Below, in pieces: positions 33,299 through 42,077 of a stretch of 64,000 bases of DNA; the first letter of the stretch is position 1; each line of letters opens with the position of its first letter. The translations under genes and the position numbers were made by a program. The DNA comes from Sphingomonas cavernae (GTDB lineage Bacteria; Pseudomonadota; Alphaproteobacteria; Sphingomonadales; Sphingomonadaceae), in the NCBI RefSeq assembly GCF_003590775.1, contig NZ_QYUM01000004.1:186001-250000 (forward strand), in the 5' to 3' direction. The notes under the pieces are model-generated. The model had not been told where the DNA came from. It was given only the letters and a program-made list of their open reading frames with translations, and did not search any database.

Positions 33299-33724
33299 AT
33301 GGCCAACGGAATTCTGACGCCAGCCGCGGTGCTGGTGCTGTGGACGATCGCGATGCTCGTCTGGGTGGGGATGACGCGACTACCCGCGCTCAAGAGCGCC
33401 GGCATCGACATGAGCAAGGCCGTGGGTGGCCGCGGCGCCGATCTCGAAGGCGTGCTCCCCGCCAATGTGAACTGGAAGGCGCACAATTACGCGCATCTGG
33501 TCGAGCAACCGACGATCTTCTACGCGACCGTCGCGATCCTCGCGATCGCGGGTGCTGCAACGCAATTCGATGTCGCTCTCGCCTGGGCCTATGTCGGCCT
33601 GCGCGTGATCCACAGCTTCGTTCAGGCGACGGTCAACCGCATCGCGATCCGCTTTCCGGTCTTCGTCCTGTCGACGCTGGTCCTGTTAGTGCTCGCCGTC
33701 AACGCGCTGCGCGCCACGCTCTGA
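33299..33724 (+). CDS. MAPEG-family membrane protein
   Basis: 141 residues with four hydrophobic segments. The family motif is in HNYAHLVEQPTIFYAT (E-x-P with the upstream N), followed by LRVIHSFVQATVNRI and FVLSTLVLLVLAV. Eukaryotic MAPEG members act in glutathione and eicosanoid metabolism; bacterial ones are largely uncharacterised. It is followed after ten bases by a paralogue, so the pair arose by tandem duplication. Confidence 0.88.
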   Translation: MANGILTPAAVLVLWTIAMLVWVGMTRLPALKSAGIDMSKAVGGRGADLEGVLPANVNWKAHNYAHLVEQPTIFYATVAILAIAGAATQFDVALAWAYVGLRVIHSFVQATVNRIAIRFPVFVLSTLVLLVLAVNALRATL

Positions 33725-33734
33725 ATGGGGAGGA

Positions 33735-34169
33735 ATGGAAATGCAGCATAGTCCGATCCTTGGCGCCGTGGTGGCGCTCGTCGGCTGGTCGCTCGTCATG
33801 TGGCTGTGGATGTACGCCACGCGCCTGCCCGCGATGCAGAAGGCGAAGGTCGTGCTCGACCCGACGCTCCCGCCCAAGGCGCTCACCGAAGGCCTTCCCG
33901 CCACTGTCCGCTGGAAGGCCGATAACTACAACCACCTGATGGAACAGCCGACGCTGTTCTACGCAATCGCGCTGACGCTTGCGATCGTTGGCGCAGGCGA
34001 CGGGCTCACCGCCACGATCGCCTGGGGCTACGTTGTCCTCAGGATTATCCACAGCCTTGTGCAGGCACTTGTGAACAACATCATGGTGCGCTTCTCCGTC
34101 TTCGTGCTGTCGACGCTGTGCCTGATCGCGCTGACGCTGCATGCGGCGATGGCGGTGTGGGGGCATTGA
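33735..34169 (+). CDS. MAPEG-family membrane protein (paralogue of the preceding gene)
   Basis: 144 residues, four hydrophobic segments. DNYNHLMEQPTLFYAIAL and LRIIHSLVQALVNNIM match the preceding protein closely in the central loop and third helix, while the N-termini differ (MYATRLPAMQKAKVV here). GGGAGG upstream of the ATG at 33735. Probably co-translated with its neighbour; the two could form hetero-oligomers, since MAPEG proteins are trimers. Confidence 0.88.
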   Translation: MEMQHSPILGAVVALVGWSLVMWLWMYATRLPAMQKAKVVLDPTLPPKALTEGLPATVRWKADNYNHLMEQPTLFYAIALTLAIVGAGDGLTATIAWGYVVLRIIHSLVQALVNNIMVRFSVFVLSTLCLIALTLHAAMAVWGH

Positions 34170-34182
34170 ACACTCCCAAATT

Positions 34183-34334
34183 CCGCTCATCCTGAGTAGC
34201 CGTTGAGCTTGTCGAAACGGCGTATCGAAGGACGCAGCGAGCCGGCCCCTTCGATACGGGCCCCTTCGACTGCCTGCCAAGGCAGGCGCTCAGGACATGC
34301 TTCGCCAAGCTCAGTCCCTACTCAGGATGAGCGG
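34183..34334. repeat. About 150-bp composite repeat (copy 2 of 4)
   Basis: CCGCTCATCCTGAGTAGCCG at 34183 and its complement CTACTCAGGATGAGCGG ending at 34334 enclose GCCTGCCAAGGCAGGC and other short hairpins, as in the copy at 2698-2896. It separates two convergent genes. Confidence 0.85.
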
Positions 34335-34354
34335 AGTTAATATTTGATCCGGTT

Positions 34355-35560
34355 CTACCGCGTAAACGCCGCCGCCAGTTCCACATGCGTGGACCAGCGG
34401 AACTGGCCGACGGGCCTTACCCAATCGAGCCGATAGCCGCCCGCAATCAGCGTCTTGGCATCGCGCGCGAAGGTTGCGGGGTTACACGAGACATAGGCAA
34501 TGCGCGGCGCCTTTGAGCTGCTGAGCGCCTTCACCTGTTCCTCGGCACCCGCGCGCGGCGGGTCGAGGATGATCGCGCCGAAGCGGTCGAGCTCGGCGGT
34601 GGTGAGCGGTCGTCGATACAGGTCGCGGTGCTCGACAAATACCAGCGCCTGAACGCGTCCCACAGCGCCCTTGAGCGCGAAAGCAGCATCGCGTGCAGCC
34701 TCTGCGGCATAAACCTTGCGGCCCTGGCCCTCGACGACCGACAGCGCGAACGTACCAAGCCCCGAAAACAGATCGGCGGCGGTCGGCGCATCGCCAATCG
34801 CATCGCGAACCGCCGCGATGAGCGCGGCCTCGCCGTCCTGCGTCGCCTGCAGGAACGCATCGTGCGGCACGCTCACCGCGACGCCGCCCAGCGTGACGGT
34901 CACCGGCTCGGGCTCCCAGCGCGTCTGCGGGCCATAGCCATCATCGAGCGAGAGCCGCGCAAGGCCGTGATCCTCGGCGAAACGCGACAGGCTCTCCGCG
35001 GCCGCCAGACCATCGGCCTCGATGCCGTCGAGCAGCAGGTCGACGCCCTGATCGGTGAGCGTCATCTTCACGCCCCCCGCGCGCTTTTCGCGCAGCATCG
35101 GGCCGAGCAGCCGGCGCAGCGGCGCGATCAACGCGAACAGCGCCGGATGAAGGATCGCGCAATCGGCCATGTCGACGATCCGGTGGCTTTGCCCGGCGTT
35201 GAAGCCGATCAGCACCTTCTTGCCGCGGCGTTCAGCGCGCAAGCTTGCGCGGCGGCGGCTGTTGGGCGGCGAGATATGCGCGGGCATGACCTCGGGCAAT
35301 GCAAGCTGCTGCCCCGAAAGCGCGTTGACGACGCGCTCGGTGACGAAGCGGGCGAAGCTCTCCTCGTCGAGATGCTGGAGCTGACAGCCACCGCATTCGG
35401 GATAGTGCGAACAGGCGGGCGGGGCGTGATGCGGACCGGGGATGATGCTGCCATCCACGGCGACGCGGTCGCCCGGCGCGGTCAGCGGGAAATAGCGGCC
35501 GTCGGCGGTCACGCCGTCGCCGCGCGCGGCGATGCGAAGGATTTCGGAGGTGTCGGTCAT
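34355..35560 (-). CDS. RlmD/TrmA-family class I SAM-dependent RNA (uracil-5) methyltransferase
   Basis: 401 residues. A short N-terminal beta domain (TRAM-like) precedes the [4Fe-4S] site CSHYPECGGCQLQHL, with the fourth Cys in DMADCAILHP. The SAM domain has LFSGLGTFALSV, ILDPPRAGA and the catalytic Cys in YVSCNPATFARD. It methylates uracil in rRNA or tRNA; RlmD, RlmC and TrmA cannot be told apart here. The length is shorter than E. coli RlmD (about 430). Confidence 0.9.
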   Translation of the reverse strand: MTDTSEILRIAARGDGVTADGRYFPLTAPGDRVAVDGSIIPGPHHAPPACSHYPECGGCQLQHLDEESFARFVTERVVNALSGQQLALPEVMPAHISPPNSRRRASLRAERRGKKVLIGFNAGQSHRIVDMADCAILHPALFALIAPLRRLLGPMLREKRAGGVKMTLTDQGVDLLLDGIEADGLAAAESLSRFAEDHGLARLSLDDGYGPQTRWEPEPVTVTLGGVAVSVPHDAFLQATQDGEAALIAAVRDAIGDAPTAADLFSGLGTFALSVVEGQGRKVYAAEAARDAAFALKGAVGRVQALVFVEHRDLYRRPLTTAELDRFGAIILDPPRAGAEEQVKALSSSKAPRIAYVSCNPATFARDAKTLIAGGYRLDWVRPVGQFRWSTHVELAAAFTR

Positions 35561-35590
35561 TGCCGCTTGAATCGCTCGCTTTCAATCAAT

Positions 35591-35718
35591 CCGCTCATCC
35601 TGAGTAGCTATTGAGCCCTTCGACGCCGCCTGCGGCGACGCTCAGCATAAACTTCGCCTCCGGCGAAGCCGAAATGGCGTATGCTTCGCCAGGCTCAGTC
35701 CCTACTCCGGATGAGCGG
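35591..35718. repeat. About 130-bp composite repeat (copy 3 of 4, diverged)
   Basis: CCGCTCATCCTGAGTAGC at 35591 and CTCCGGATGAGCGG ending at 35718 form the ends; internal GCCGCCTGCGGCG and TTCGCCTCCGGCGAA hairpins replace those of the other copies. It sits 31 bases upstream of the methyltransferase start. Confidence 0.8.
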
Positions 35719-35735
35719 GAAAATGTGCTCATGCG

Positions 35736-37124
35736 TTATAGAGAAGCTGCAATAGCGCCCGGCAGATAGCTTGCAAGGTCGTCCGCGACAAATGCCGGGC
35801 CCGCACGCCGTGCAGCGTCGGCCTGAAGCCAGACACCCGCACCCGCTGCCTCCGTCGCCTCCATGCCGCGCGCGCGCATCGCAGCGATCACGCCCGCGAG
35901 CACATCGCCCGTTCCCGCGGTCGAAAGCCAGGACGAGGCGGGCGGTGCGACGATTGCTGTGCCATCGGGCGCCGCGATGACGGTGTCCGCGCCCTTATGG
36001 ACGATGATCGCTCCCGTTCGGCGCGCCGCGTCCACGGTGCGGTCGACCTTGCTGCCCTCCGCTTTGCCGAACAGCGCCGCGAACTCGCCGCTATGCGGGG
36101 TCAGGATCGCGGGTGTATCAAGCTTCGCCAGGCGCTTGAGCCCAACCTTGCCGAGTAGATGCAGCGCATCGGCATCGAGGATGAGTGGCTTGCCCGATGC
36201 GAGCGCAGCCGCCAGCCGCCGCTTCGCCTCAGCGTCGCGCCCGAGCCCCGGGCCGATCAGCACCGCGCCGATCCGCGCATCGTCGAGCGCGGTGTCGAGA
36301 TTGTCGGTCGCCAGATGCACAAGCGCGTCGGGTCCGCCCGTCGCACCATGCAGTCGGACATAGCCCGCGCCGGCACGGATCGCTGCAGTCGCCGACAACC
36401 GCGCTGCTCCGGGCAGAGAGCCCGCGATCACTGCGACGAGCCCGCGGCTATATTTGTGATCCTCCGCACCCGGTACACGCAGTGCCGGTTGCCCAAGTTC
36501 ATGGCAGTCGCCCGACGTGACGATGCCGATATCCCCGACGATCACCTTGCCGCAATGGCTGGCCGCGGGTTGCAGCCGGTGCGCCGGCTTGAGCGACCCA
36601 AGCGCCAATGTGAGCCCGAAATGCGGCACCGGCGCAAGGAGCGCGCCATCATCGGTGGCGAGTCCGCTCGGGACATCAACGGCGATCGCGAAATGCGCCG
36701 CCGCCACCAGCCGCGCGAGCGGTGCGGCCACGGCATCGTCGAGCGGGCGACTAAGCCCCGTACCGAACAGCGAATCGATCAGCGTCGGTGCGGGTTCGGC
36801 CGCATCGAGCGCCTCGACGGGGCCGTCCCAGCCGCGCCGCGCGTTGATCGCCGCGGCCGTTCCCGGTTCGCCCGTCGCCGCGACGCGCACCCTGGCGCCG
36901 CGCTGCTTCAGATAGCGCGCGGCCACATAGCCATCGCCACCATTGTTGCCCGGTCCGCACAGGATCAGCACGGGACGCGTGCCGCCGAAGCGCCATGCGG
37001 CCTCGGCGACCGCTTGCCCTGCGCGATCCATAAGCTCGTCAACGCTGGTGCCCGCATCGATCGCACGTTCTTCCGCCGCGCGCATCTGCGCTGCCGTCAG
37101 GATCGGCCGGGGTGTTTGCCTCAT
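35736..37124 (-). CDS. nnrD: Bifunctional NAD(P)H-hydrate epimerase / ADP-dependent dehydratase
   Basis: 462 residues, two fused domains. The N-terminal YjeF_N domain has ILCGPGNNGGDGYVAAR and IDSLFGTGLSRPL. The C-terminal ribokinase-like domain has GPGLGRDAEAKRR, TPHSGEFAALFG and the catalytic Asp in SSWLSTAGTGDVLAG. Together they repair damaged NADHX and NADPHX. The start overlaps the stop of the lipoprotein gene in an ATGA (37121-37124). Confidence 0.95.
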   Translation of the reverse strand: MRQTPRPILTAAQMRAAEERAIDAGTSVDELMDRAGQAVAEAAWRFGGTRPVLILCGPGNNGGDGYVAARYLKQRGARVRVAATGEPGTAAAINARRGWDGPVEALDAAEPAPTLIDSLFGTGLSRPLDDAVAAPLARLVAAAHFAIAVDVPSGLATDDGALLAPVPHFGLTLALGSLKPAHRLQPAASHCGKVIVGDIGIVTSGDCHELGQPALRVPGAEDHKYSRGLVAVIAGSLPGAARLSATAAIRAGAGYVRLHGATGGPDALVHLATDNLDTALDDARIGAVLIGPGLGRDAEAKRRLAAALASGKPLILDADALHLLGKVGLKRLAKLDTPAILTPHSGEFAALFGKAEGSKVDRTVDAARRTGAIIVHKGADTVIAAPDGTAIVAPPASSWLSTAGTGDVLAGVIAAMRARGMEATEAAGAGVWLQADAARRAGPAFVADDLASYLPGAIAASL

Positions 37125-37507
37125 TGTCCCTTGATCGTCGCGGGCAGGCGATAGCGTTCGCCTGCGAGGCTCACCTCGATCCCGCCGCCCGCGATCACCG
37201 AGACCTGCGCCTCCTCAGCGCCGTCGGCGGCAACTACGCCGCGGCCATCATCGACGACGCGCAGCCGGCGGAATGCCCCGTCGGGGTGGCTGACGGTCAG
37301 GATCAGCGCACCCGCATCGTCCTTGCTGCGCTCCACCGTGCAGTCGCTGCGGAACGCGCTTTCGCCCGCCGCCGCACATTCGATCCGCCCGGCGTCCGCG
37401 GCGCCCGCGTCCTCGCCGGCCCCCTGCCCGCCACACGCGGTGAGGAGGAGGCAAGCTCCCAAGTACCCCGGCGCACGCCGGGGTCCAGTGTGACGGGCTC
37501 GCAGCAT
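37121..37507 (-). CDS. Small lipoprotein whose signal peptide begins inside a repeat
   Basis: 128 residues from the ATG at 37507. The lipobox LLLTAC is clear (acylated Cys25), followed by a Gly/Ala/Asp-rich linker and a compact domain with CTVERSKDDAGALILTVSHPDG and SLAGERYRLP. The first 15 residues (MLRARHTGPRRAPGY) are encoded by one arm of a paired repeat (37462-37541), leaving a hydrophobic core of only about nine residues (LGACLLLTA). Whether the signal peptide still works is open. The gene is translationally coupled to nnrD. Confidence 0.7.
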   Translation of the reverse strand: MLRARHTGPRRAPGYLGACLLLTACGGQGAGEDAGAADAGRIECAAAGESAFRSDCTVERSKDDAGALILTVSHPDGAFRRLRVVDDGRGVVAADGAEEAQVSVIAGGGIEVSLAGERYRLPATIKGQ

Positions 37508-37541
37508 GCGACTCCTGGAAGCCGGCCTGCGCCGGGGTACT
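37462..37541. repeat. Paired inverted repeat covering the start of a lipoprotein gene
   Basis: AGTACCCCGGCGC (37462-37474) and GCGCCGGGGTACT (37529-37541) are perfect inverted arms of 13 bp. The ATG used by the lipoprotein gene lies between them. The right arm ends 15 bases from the ilvD stop. Confidence 0.85.
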
Positions 37542-37556
37542 CCGTGGATGGCGTCC

Positions 37557-39278
37557 TCAAATATCCGCATAGACATGCGTTTCGGCCTTTGCCCCAGGAT
37601 GCGTCACCGCCCCCTTATAGGCAGGACCGACATTCTGCGCATAGCGCCACAGCGCGCCCGACTGATAATCGTTGGTCCGTGGCGTCCACGCCTTGCCGCG
37701 CTCGGCGAGCACCGCCTCGTCGACCTTGAGATCGATCGTGCCCGCTTCCGCGTCGATGGCGATGATGTCGCCATTCTCGACGAGCGCGATCGGGCCGCCC
37801 TCGGCCGCCTCGGGCCCGACATGGCCGATGCAGAAGCCGCGCGTCGCGCCCGAGAAGCGCCCGTCGGTGATGAGCGCAACCTTTTCACCCATGCCAAGGC
37901 CATAGAGCGCCGCGGTCGTCGACAGCATTTCGCGCATGCCGGGGCCGCCCTTGGGCCCTTCATTGCGGATGATGACGACCTCGCCTTCCTGGATCTTGCG
38001 ATGCTCGACCGCCTCGAAGGCTTCCTCCTCGCATTCGAATACGCGCGCGGGCCCCTCGAACTGCAGGCGGTGCATGCCCGCGACCTTCACGATCGCACCG
38101 TTGGGTGCCAACGTCCCCTTGAGCCCCACGACGCCTCCGGTCGGCGTGATCGGCGACTTCACGTCGTAGATCACCTTCTGGTCGGGGTTCCACGTCACCT
38201 CTTCGATGTTTTCGGCGATCGTCTTGCCCGTCACGGTCAACGGATTGCCGTGGAGCAGGCCGTTATCGAGCAGCGTCTTCATCAGCATGTAAATGCCACC
38301 CGCCTCATACATGTCCTTGGCGACATATTTCCCGCCGGGCTTGAGGTCGGCGATATAGGGCGTGCTCTTGAAGATCTCGGCGACGTCGAACAGGTCGAAG
38401 TCGATGCCGCACTCGTTCGCCATCGCGGGCAGATGCAGCGCGCCGTTGGTGGAGCCGCCCGTCGCTGCCACGATGCGCGCGGCATTCTCGAACGCCTCGC
38501 GCGTGCAGATGTCGCGCGGACGGATATTCTTCGCCAGCAGCTCCATCACCTGGCGGCCCGCGCTGACCGCGATTTCCTCACGGCTCTTGTAGGGAGCAGG
38601 TGCCATATTGCTGTTGGGCAACGACAATCCGATCGCCTCACCGACGCATGCCATCGTGTTGGCTGTATATTGCCCGCCGCACGCGCCATGGCCGGGGCAT
38701 GCGACCTTTTCGAGCGCGATCACGTCCTTGAGCGGACAGGCGCCGGCGGCATATTTGCCGACCACCTCGAACACGTCGACCACGGTGACGTCGCGGTCCT
38801 GATAGCGTCCGGGCAAAATCGACCCGCCATAGACGAAGATCGACGGCACGTTGAGGCGGAGCATCGCCATCATCATGCCGGGCAGCGACTTGTCGCAGCC
38901 CGCAAAGGTGACGAGCGCGTCATAGCAGTGACCGCGTACCGACAGCTCGACAGAGTCCGCAATGACCTCGCGGCTCGCGAGCGAGCTCTTCATCCCCTGA
39001 TGGCCCATCGCGATACCGTCGGTGACGGTGATGGTGTTGAAACGGCGCGGCATGCCGCCCGCTTCGTTCACGCCCTGGCGGCAGAAATCGGCCTGGAAGT
39101 CGAGCGTGGTGTTGCACGGCGCGCTGTCATTGCCCGCCGACGCGATCCCAACGAAAGGCCGCGCAATCTCTTCCTCGGTCAGGCCCATCGCATAATAATA
39201 GCTGCGGTGCGGGGCGCGCTCGGGGCCGACCGAAACATGGCGGCTGGGAAGGCGGGACTTGTCGAAACTATGCGTCAT
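37557..39278 (-). CDS. ilvD: Dihydroxy-acid dehydratase
   Basis: 573 residues from the ATG at 39278 ([15 protein letters not shown]). Fe-S ligands are the cysteines in [19 protein letters not shown] and [27 protein letters not shown] and the metal-binding [21 protein letters not shown] are further hallmarks. It makes the 2-keto acids in valine, isoleucine and leucine synthesis. Length is normal. No attenuator-like leader was seen upstream. Confidence 0.97.
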   Translation of the reverse strand: MTHSFDKSRLPSRHVSVGPERAPHRSYYYAMGLTEEEIARPFVGIASAGNDSAPCNTTLDFQADFCRQGVNEAGGMPRRFNTITVTDGIAMGHQGMKSSLASREVIADSVELSVRGHCYDALVTFAGCDKSLPGMMMAMLRLNVPSIFVYGGSILPGRYQDRDVTVVDVFEVVGKYAAGACPLKDVIALEKVACPGHGACGGQYTANTMACVGEAIGLSLPNSNMAPAPYKSREEIAVSAGRQVMELLAKNIRPRDICTREAFENAARIVAATGGSTNGALHLPAMANECGIDFDLFDVAEIFKSTPYIADLKPGGKYVAKDMYEAGGIYMLMKTLLDNGLLHGNPLTVTGKTIAENIEEVTWNPDQKVIYDVKSPITPTGGVVGLKGTLAPNGAIVKVAGMHRLQFEGPARVFECEEEAFEAVEHRKIQEGEVVIIRNEGPKGGPGMREMLSTTAALYGLGMGEKVALITDGRFSGATRGFCIGHVGPEAAEGGPIALVENGDIIAIDAEAGTIDLKVDEAVLAERGKAWTPRTNDYQSGALWRYAQNVGPAYKGAVTHPGAKAETHVYADI

Positions 39279-39300
39279 GGGGGCTCCTTTGAGCGCACGC

Positions 39301-40044
39301 CTATGTCCCGAAAGCCCGTCCTGACGCAACCCCGTTGCGCGTTTCAGCGATGATCGGCGCGATTATGTCGGCCCAGCGTTCGACCCCCGCCGGATCGGAG
39401 ATCAGATCCTGCCGCACCTCAATGCCGAGATATGGCATATGGTTCCCCTCTGCGTGGCGGTTCATCGTCGCGTTCAACACCTTGCCTGAATAGGGAAGAT
39501 TGTCGCCAGTCACGACCCCCGCCGCCTCGAAGGCCGGGATCGCGATCCGCGCGGCGCGGTCATCCCCGTTGTAAAGCACGCCGATCTGCCATGGTCGCTT
39601 CTGATCCGGATCGCTTCTGAGCGACGGGGTGAAACTGTGAAGCGAGACGAGCATGGCCGGCGCGTAGTCGGTTATGCGGCGCGCGATATCGTCGTGATAG
39701 GGATGCCAGAAGCGCGCGATACGCGCATGCCGCTCATCATCGTTCAGACCGATATTGCCCGGAATCTCGTGCCCGTCGCTGCGCAGCGGAATGATCGTGT
39801 TGTGATCGGCCTCGCGGTTGAGATCGACCACGAGCCGCGAAACCGTCGCGAGCAGCGCGGGTGCAGACAGACGCTCGGCCAGCCTGTGACACAGATCCCA
39901 GGTGCCGATGTCGATCGCCATATGCTCGCCGAGCAGCTCAGCAGGGATACCCAGATCGACGTCTTCGGGCACATGATTGGAAGCGTGGTCGACGATGATG
40001 AGCAAGCCCGAGTCGTGGTTGCCCGCGACATGATGCGGTGTCAT
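39301..40044 (-). CDS. N-formylglutamate amidohydrolase-family protein
   Basis: 247 residues. [35 protein letters not shown] and [10 protein letters not shown] are the motifs of PF05013, with His and Asp metal ligands. The C-terminus has [21 protein letters not shown]. Members cleave N-formylglutamate in histidine breakdown, but no hut genes are in the window, so the substrate may differ. The start overlaps the stop of the enoyl-CoA hydratase gene (ATGA). Confidence 0.88.
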   Translation of the reverse strand: MTPHHVAGNHDSGLLIIVDHASNHVPEDVDLGIPAELLGEHMAIDIGTWDLCHRLAERLSAPALLATVSRLVVDLNREADHNTIIPLRSDGHEIPGNIGLNDDERHARIARFWHPYHDDIARRITDYAPAMLVSLHSFTPSLRSDPDQKRPWQIGVLYNGDDRAARIAIPAFEAAGVVTGDNLPYSGKVLNATMNRHAEGNHMPYLGIEVRQDLISDPAGVERWADIIAPIIAETRNGVASGRAFGT

Positions 40045-40799
40045 CGCCCACCGCCCGGAGAACGGCGGGCGTGCAACACCGCCATCCGCTCGGCAAATTC
40101 GTCGCTTGCGAAGCTCGCTTCGAAAGCCTCGTCCATCTCCGTGCTCGTCGATGTTCCGGCCGCGGCGAGCGCGATCGACCGCTTGAGCATCGCCATGCTG
40201 CCCGACGCGTTGCCCGCAATCGTCGTTGCAAGTTCGTTGGCGGCTGCCCAGGCGCTGCCATCGGCCATCTCCACCAACCCCATGGCAAGCGCCTGCGTCG
40301 AATCATAGGGGGTCGCGGTGAACAGCATGCGCGATGCCTGCCCCCAGCCGATCAGCCCGACCAGCCGCGCGACATCCTCGTGCGGATAGCCGATGCCCAG
40401 CCGCGCGGGCGGGATCGAGAAGCGCGCGCCATGCCCGGCGACGCGGACATCGCAGGCGAGCGCGAGCGCAACCCCCGCGCCGAAGCACGCACCGTCGATC
40501 GCGGCGATGACGGGGAATGGCAGGCTTGCCAGCCGGTCGAGCGCGGCGCGCATGGTGGCGCGCATGTCACGCCGCGCCTCGGCGTTGCCGGCCAGTTCGG
40601 CAAGGTCCCCCAGATCGGCGCCCGCGCAGAACTGCCCGGGATCGTGCGAATGGAGGAGCAGTACGCGCGGCCGTATCACCGCGAGTTTGTCCAGCACTCT
40701 CTCAAGCTCGGCCCAACCGGCCTGCGGGATGGCGTTATGGGCTTCGGGCCGGTTGAGGCTGAGCCGGGCGACGGGCTCATCAAGCGCAAGGTCGAACAT
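40041..40799 (-). CDS. Enoyl-CoA hydratase/isomerase-family protein
   Basis: 252 residues from the ATG at 40799, with AAGGAC five bases upstream. The crotonase fold shows LSLNRPEAHNAI, the oxyanion-hole region FCAGADLGDLAEL, and DGACFGAGVALALACDVRVA. The second acidic residue expected near ARLGIGYPHE is plausible. Substrate is unknown. It is coupled to the N-formylglutamate amidohydrolase-like gene, an uncommon pairing. Confidence 0.88.
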   Translation of the reverse strand: MFDLALDEPVARLSLNRPEAHNAIPQAGWAELERVLDKLAVIRPRVLLLHSHDPGQFCAGADLGDLAELAGNAEARRDMRATMRAALDRLASLPFPVIAAIDGACFGAGVALALACDVRVAGHGARFSIPPARLGIGYPHEDVARLVGLIGWGQASRMLFTATPYDSTQALAMGLVEMADGSAWAAANELATTIAGNASGSMAMLKRSIALAAAGTSTSTEMDEAFEASFASDEFAERMAVLHARRSPGGGR

Positions 40800-40856
40800 G
40801 TCGTCCTTAGTGACGCGCGCTCCGCGATTTGTCACGTGTCCTGGACTATTTGAATG

Positions 40857-40916
40857 GAGCCTGATTCACGCCTTCATCGGAAGCGCGTAGCGCTTCCACT
40901 TCAACCGATCAGGCTC
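40857..40916. repeat. Imperfect hairpin repeat
   Basis: GAGCCTGAT (40857-40865) and ATCAGGCTC (40908-40916) enclose a second stem GGAAGCGC / GCGCTTCC. Repeats of this shape are common between alphaproteobacterial genes. Downstream, 40925-41020 holds further G+C-rich stems, including one of 12 bp with a mismatch that covers the palindrome-like ATGATGCACGCC / GGCGTGGATCAT. Confidence 0.6.
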
Positions 40917-40984
40917 GAAGGCATCGGGGCGGCAGCCCCAAGGCTCGCCGCCCCGACCATGATGCACGCCGCGCGGGGCGTGGA

Positions 40985-41119
40985 TCATCCGCGGACGGGG
41001 CGCCGCGCGCCCGATCCGTTCGCGAGGACGCGCCGCAAGCGCCGTGCCAGCCGCGAAAACCGGAAATTCGCGCGAGATAGGTCTTGCACCTCCGTCCCGA
41101 ACCGGGACGCCCGGGTCAT
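40985..41119 (-). CDS. Possible 44-residue basic peptide overlapping the ispE stop
   Basis: An ATG at 41119 overlaps the ispE TGA (ATGA), as real coupled genes in this window do. The frame encodes MTRASRFGTEVQDLSRANFR and then a very Arg-rich tail. No family is recognised and the downstream half lies in a stem-rich region, so it may be chance. Confidence 0.25.
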   Translation of the reverse strand: MTRASRFGTEVQDLSRANFRFSRLARRLRRVLANGSGARRPVRG

Positions 41120-42069
41120 TTCAGTGCGGTTTCGAGACACCAGTAATCGGGCCACCGCGCACGCAGCGCGCCGGCTGCAGCCGCACGCGCCGCGGGCGTA
41201 TCGAACAGCGCGAAACAACTTGCGCCCGACCCCGACATCCGTGCGAGCACGGCTCCGGGCAACGAACCCAGCATCGTCACCAGCGGCCCGATCTCGGGCA
41301 CCAGCGCAATCGCGGGCGGCTGCAGATCATTGCGCCCCTCAAGCGCCGCCTTGAGCGGGTCCCCCTGCCCCAGCGGGCCGCGATCGACACCGTCCCAGCC
41401 CTTGAACACTGGGCCAGTAGGGAGCGGAATCCGCGGATTGGCGAGCAGCAGCGGCATGCCAGAAAGCGCGACGCCGTCTGCCGCCAGCAGCACGTCCCCG
41501 CGCGACTCTCCCCGCAACGTCCGGCTCGCGAAGCATGCGGGGACGTCAGCGCCAAGTTCGGCCGCAATAGCCCCGACGCGAGGATCGTTCGCGTCGATGC
41601 GCCACAGGCGCGCGAGCAGCCTCAGCGCCGCCGCAGCGTCAGCCGAGCCGCCCCCCAGACCCGCCGCCACCGGAACGCGCTTGTCAAGCACCAGACGCGC
41701 ACCGGCATCGATCGAGAATGTCGTTGCGAGCGCCCGCGCGGCGCGCAGCACGAGATTGTCGGCGGCCTCGTCCGCTAGAGCACTTCCCGAAAAAGTGGAA
41801 ACCGGTTTTTCGGTCGGGAAGTGCTCAAGATGTTGGATCGAGAGCCTTTCTTGTCCGGCAAGGCGATTTCGCCTTGCCGGGAAAGGCTCTAGCGCCTCCG
41901 CGAAGGGGCCCTGGATTGCGAGCGAGAGCGCGTCCGCAGGCTCGGCACTCAACACGTCGCCATCCTCGGCAAAGGCGAAGAGGCTTTCGATGTCATGATA
42001 CCCGTCAGCGCGCCGCATGCGGACATGGAGCGCCAGGTTGACCTTGGCCCAGGCGGTTTCAATCAGCAT
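41116..42069 (-). CDS. ispE: 4-diphosphocytidyl-2-C-methyl-D-erythritol kinase with an in-frame repeat insertion
   Basis: 317 residues; family members are usually near 280. The GHMP kinase motifs are intact: AWAKVNLALHVRMRRADGYH, the phosphate loop VPVAAGLGGGSADAAAA, and the C-terminal MSGSGASCFALF. Residues about 60-98, between AIQGPFAEA and ADEAADNLVLRAA, are extra. They are encoded by a 121-bp palindromic element (41773-41893) that keeps the frame. Removing 39 codons restores normal length. The insertion sits between the first strand-helix region and the helix before the phosphate loop, in a surface loop by family pattern. The gene is essential in the non-mevalonate isoprenoid route. Confidence 0.93.
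   Translation of the reverse strand: MLIETAWAKVNLALHVRMRRADGYHDIESLFAFAEDGDVLSAEPADALSLAIQGPFAEALEPFPARRNRLAGQERLSIQHLEHFPTEKPVSTFSGSALADEAADNLVLRAARALATTFSIDAGARLVLDKRVPVAAGLGGGSADAAAALRLLARLWRIDANDPRVGAIAAELGADVPACFASRTLRGESRGDVLLAADGVALSGMPLLLANPRIPLPTGPVFKGWDGVDRGPLGQGDPLKAALEGRNDLQPPAIALVPEIGPLVTMLGSLPGAVLARMSGSGASCFALFDTPAARAAAAGALRARWPDYWCLETALK
41773..41893. repeat. Two-hairpin palindromic element inserted in frame in ispE
   Basis: Ends CGCTAGAGC (from 41773) and CTCTAGCG (to 41893) are inverted. Hairpin 1: GAGCACTTCCCGA (41778-41790) with its complement (41814-41826), and an inner CCGAAAAA / TTTTTCGG. Hairpin 2: AGAGCCTTTC (41841-41850) with 41881-41890, plus an inner 12-bp perfect stem (41855-41866 with 41869-41880). 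All stems are perfect, so the insertion is young or under selection. Hairpin 1 is shared with 1695-1735. Confidence 0.92.
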
Positions 42070-42077
42070 CGCGTGCG

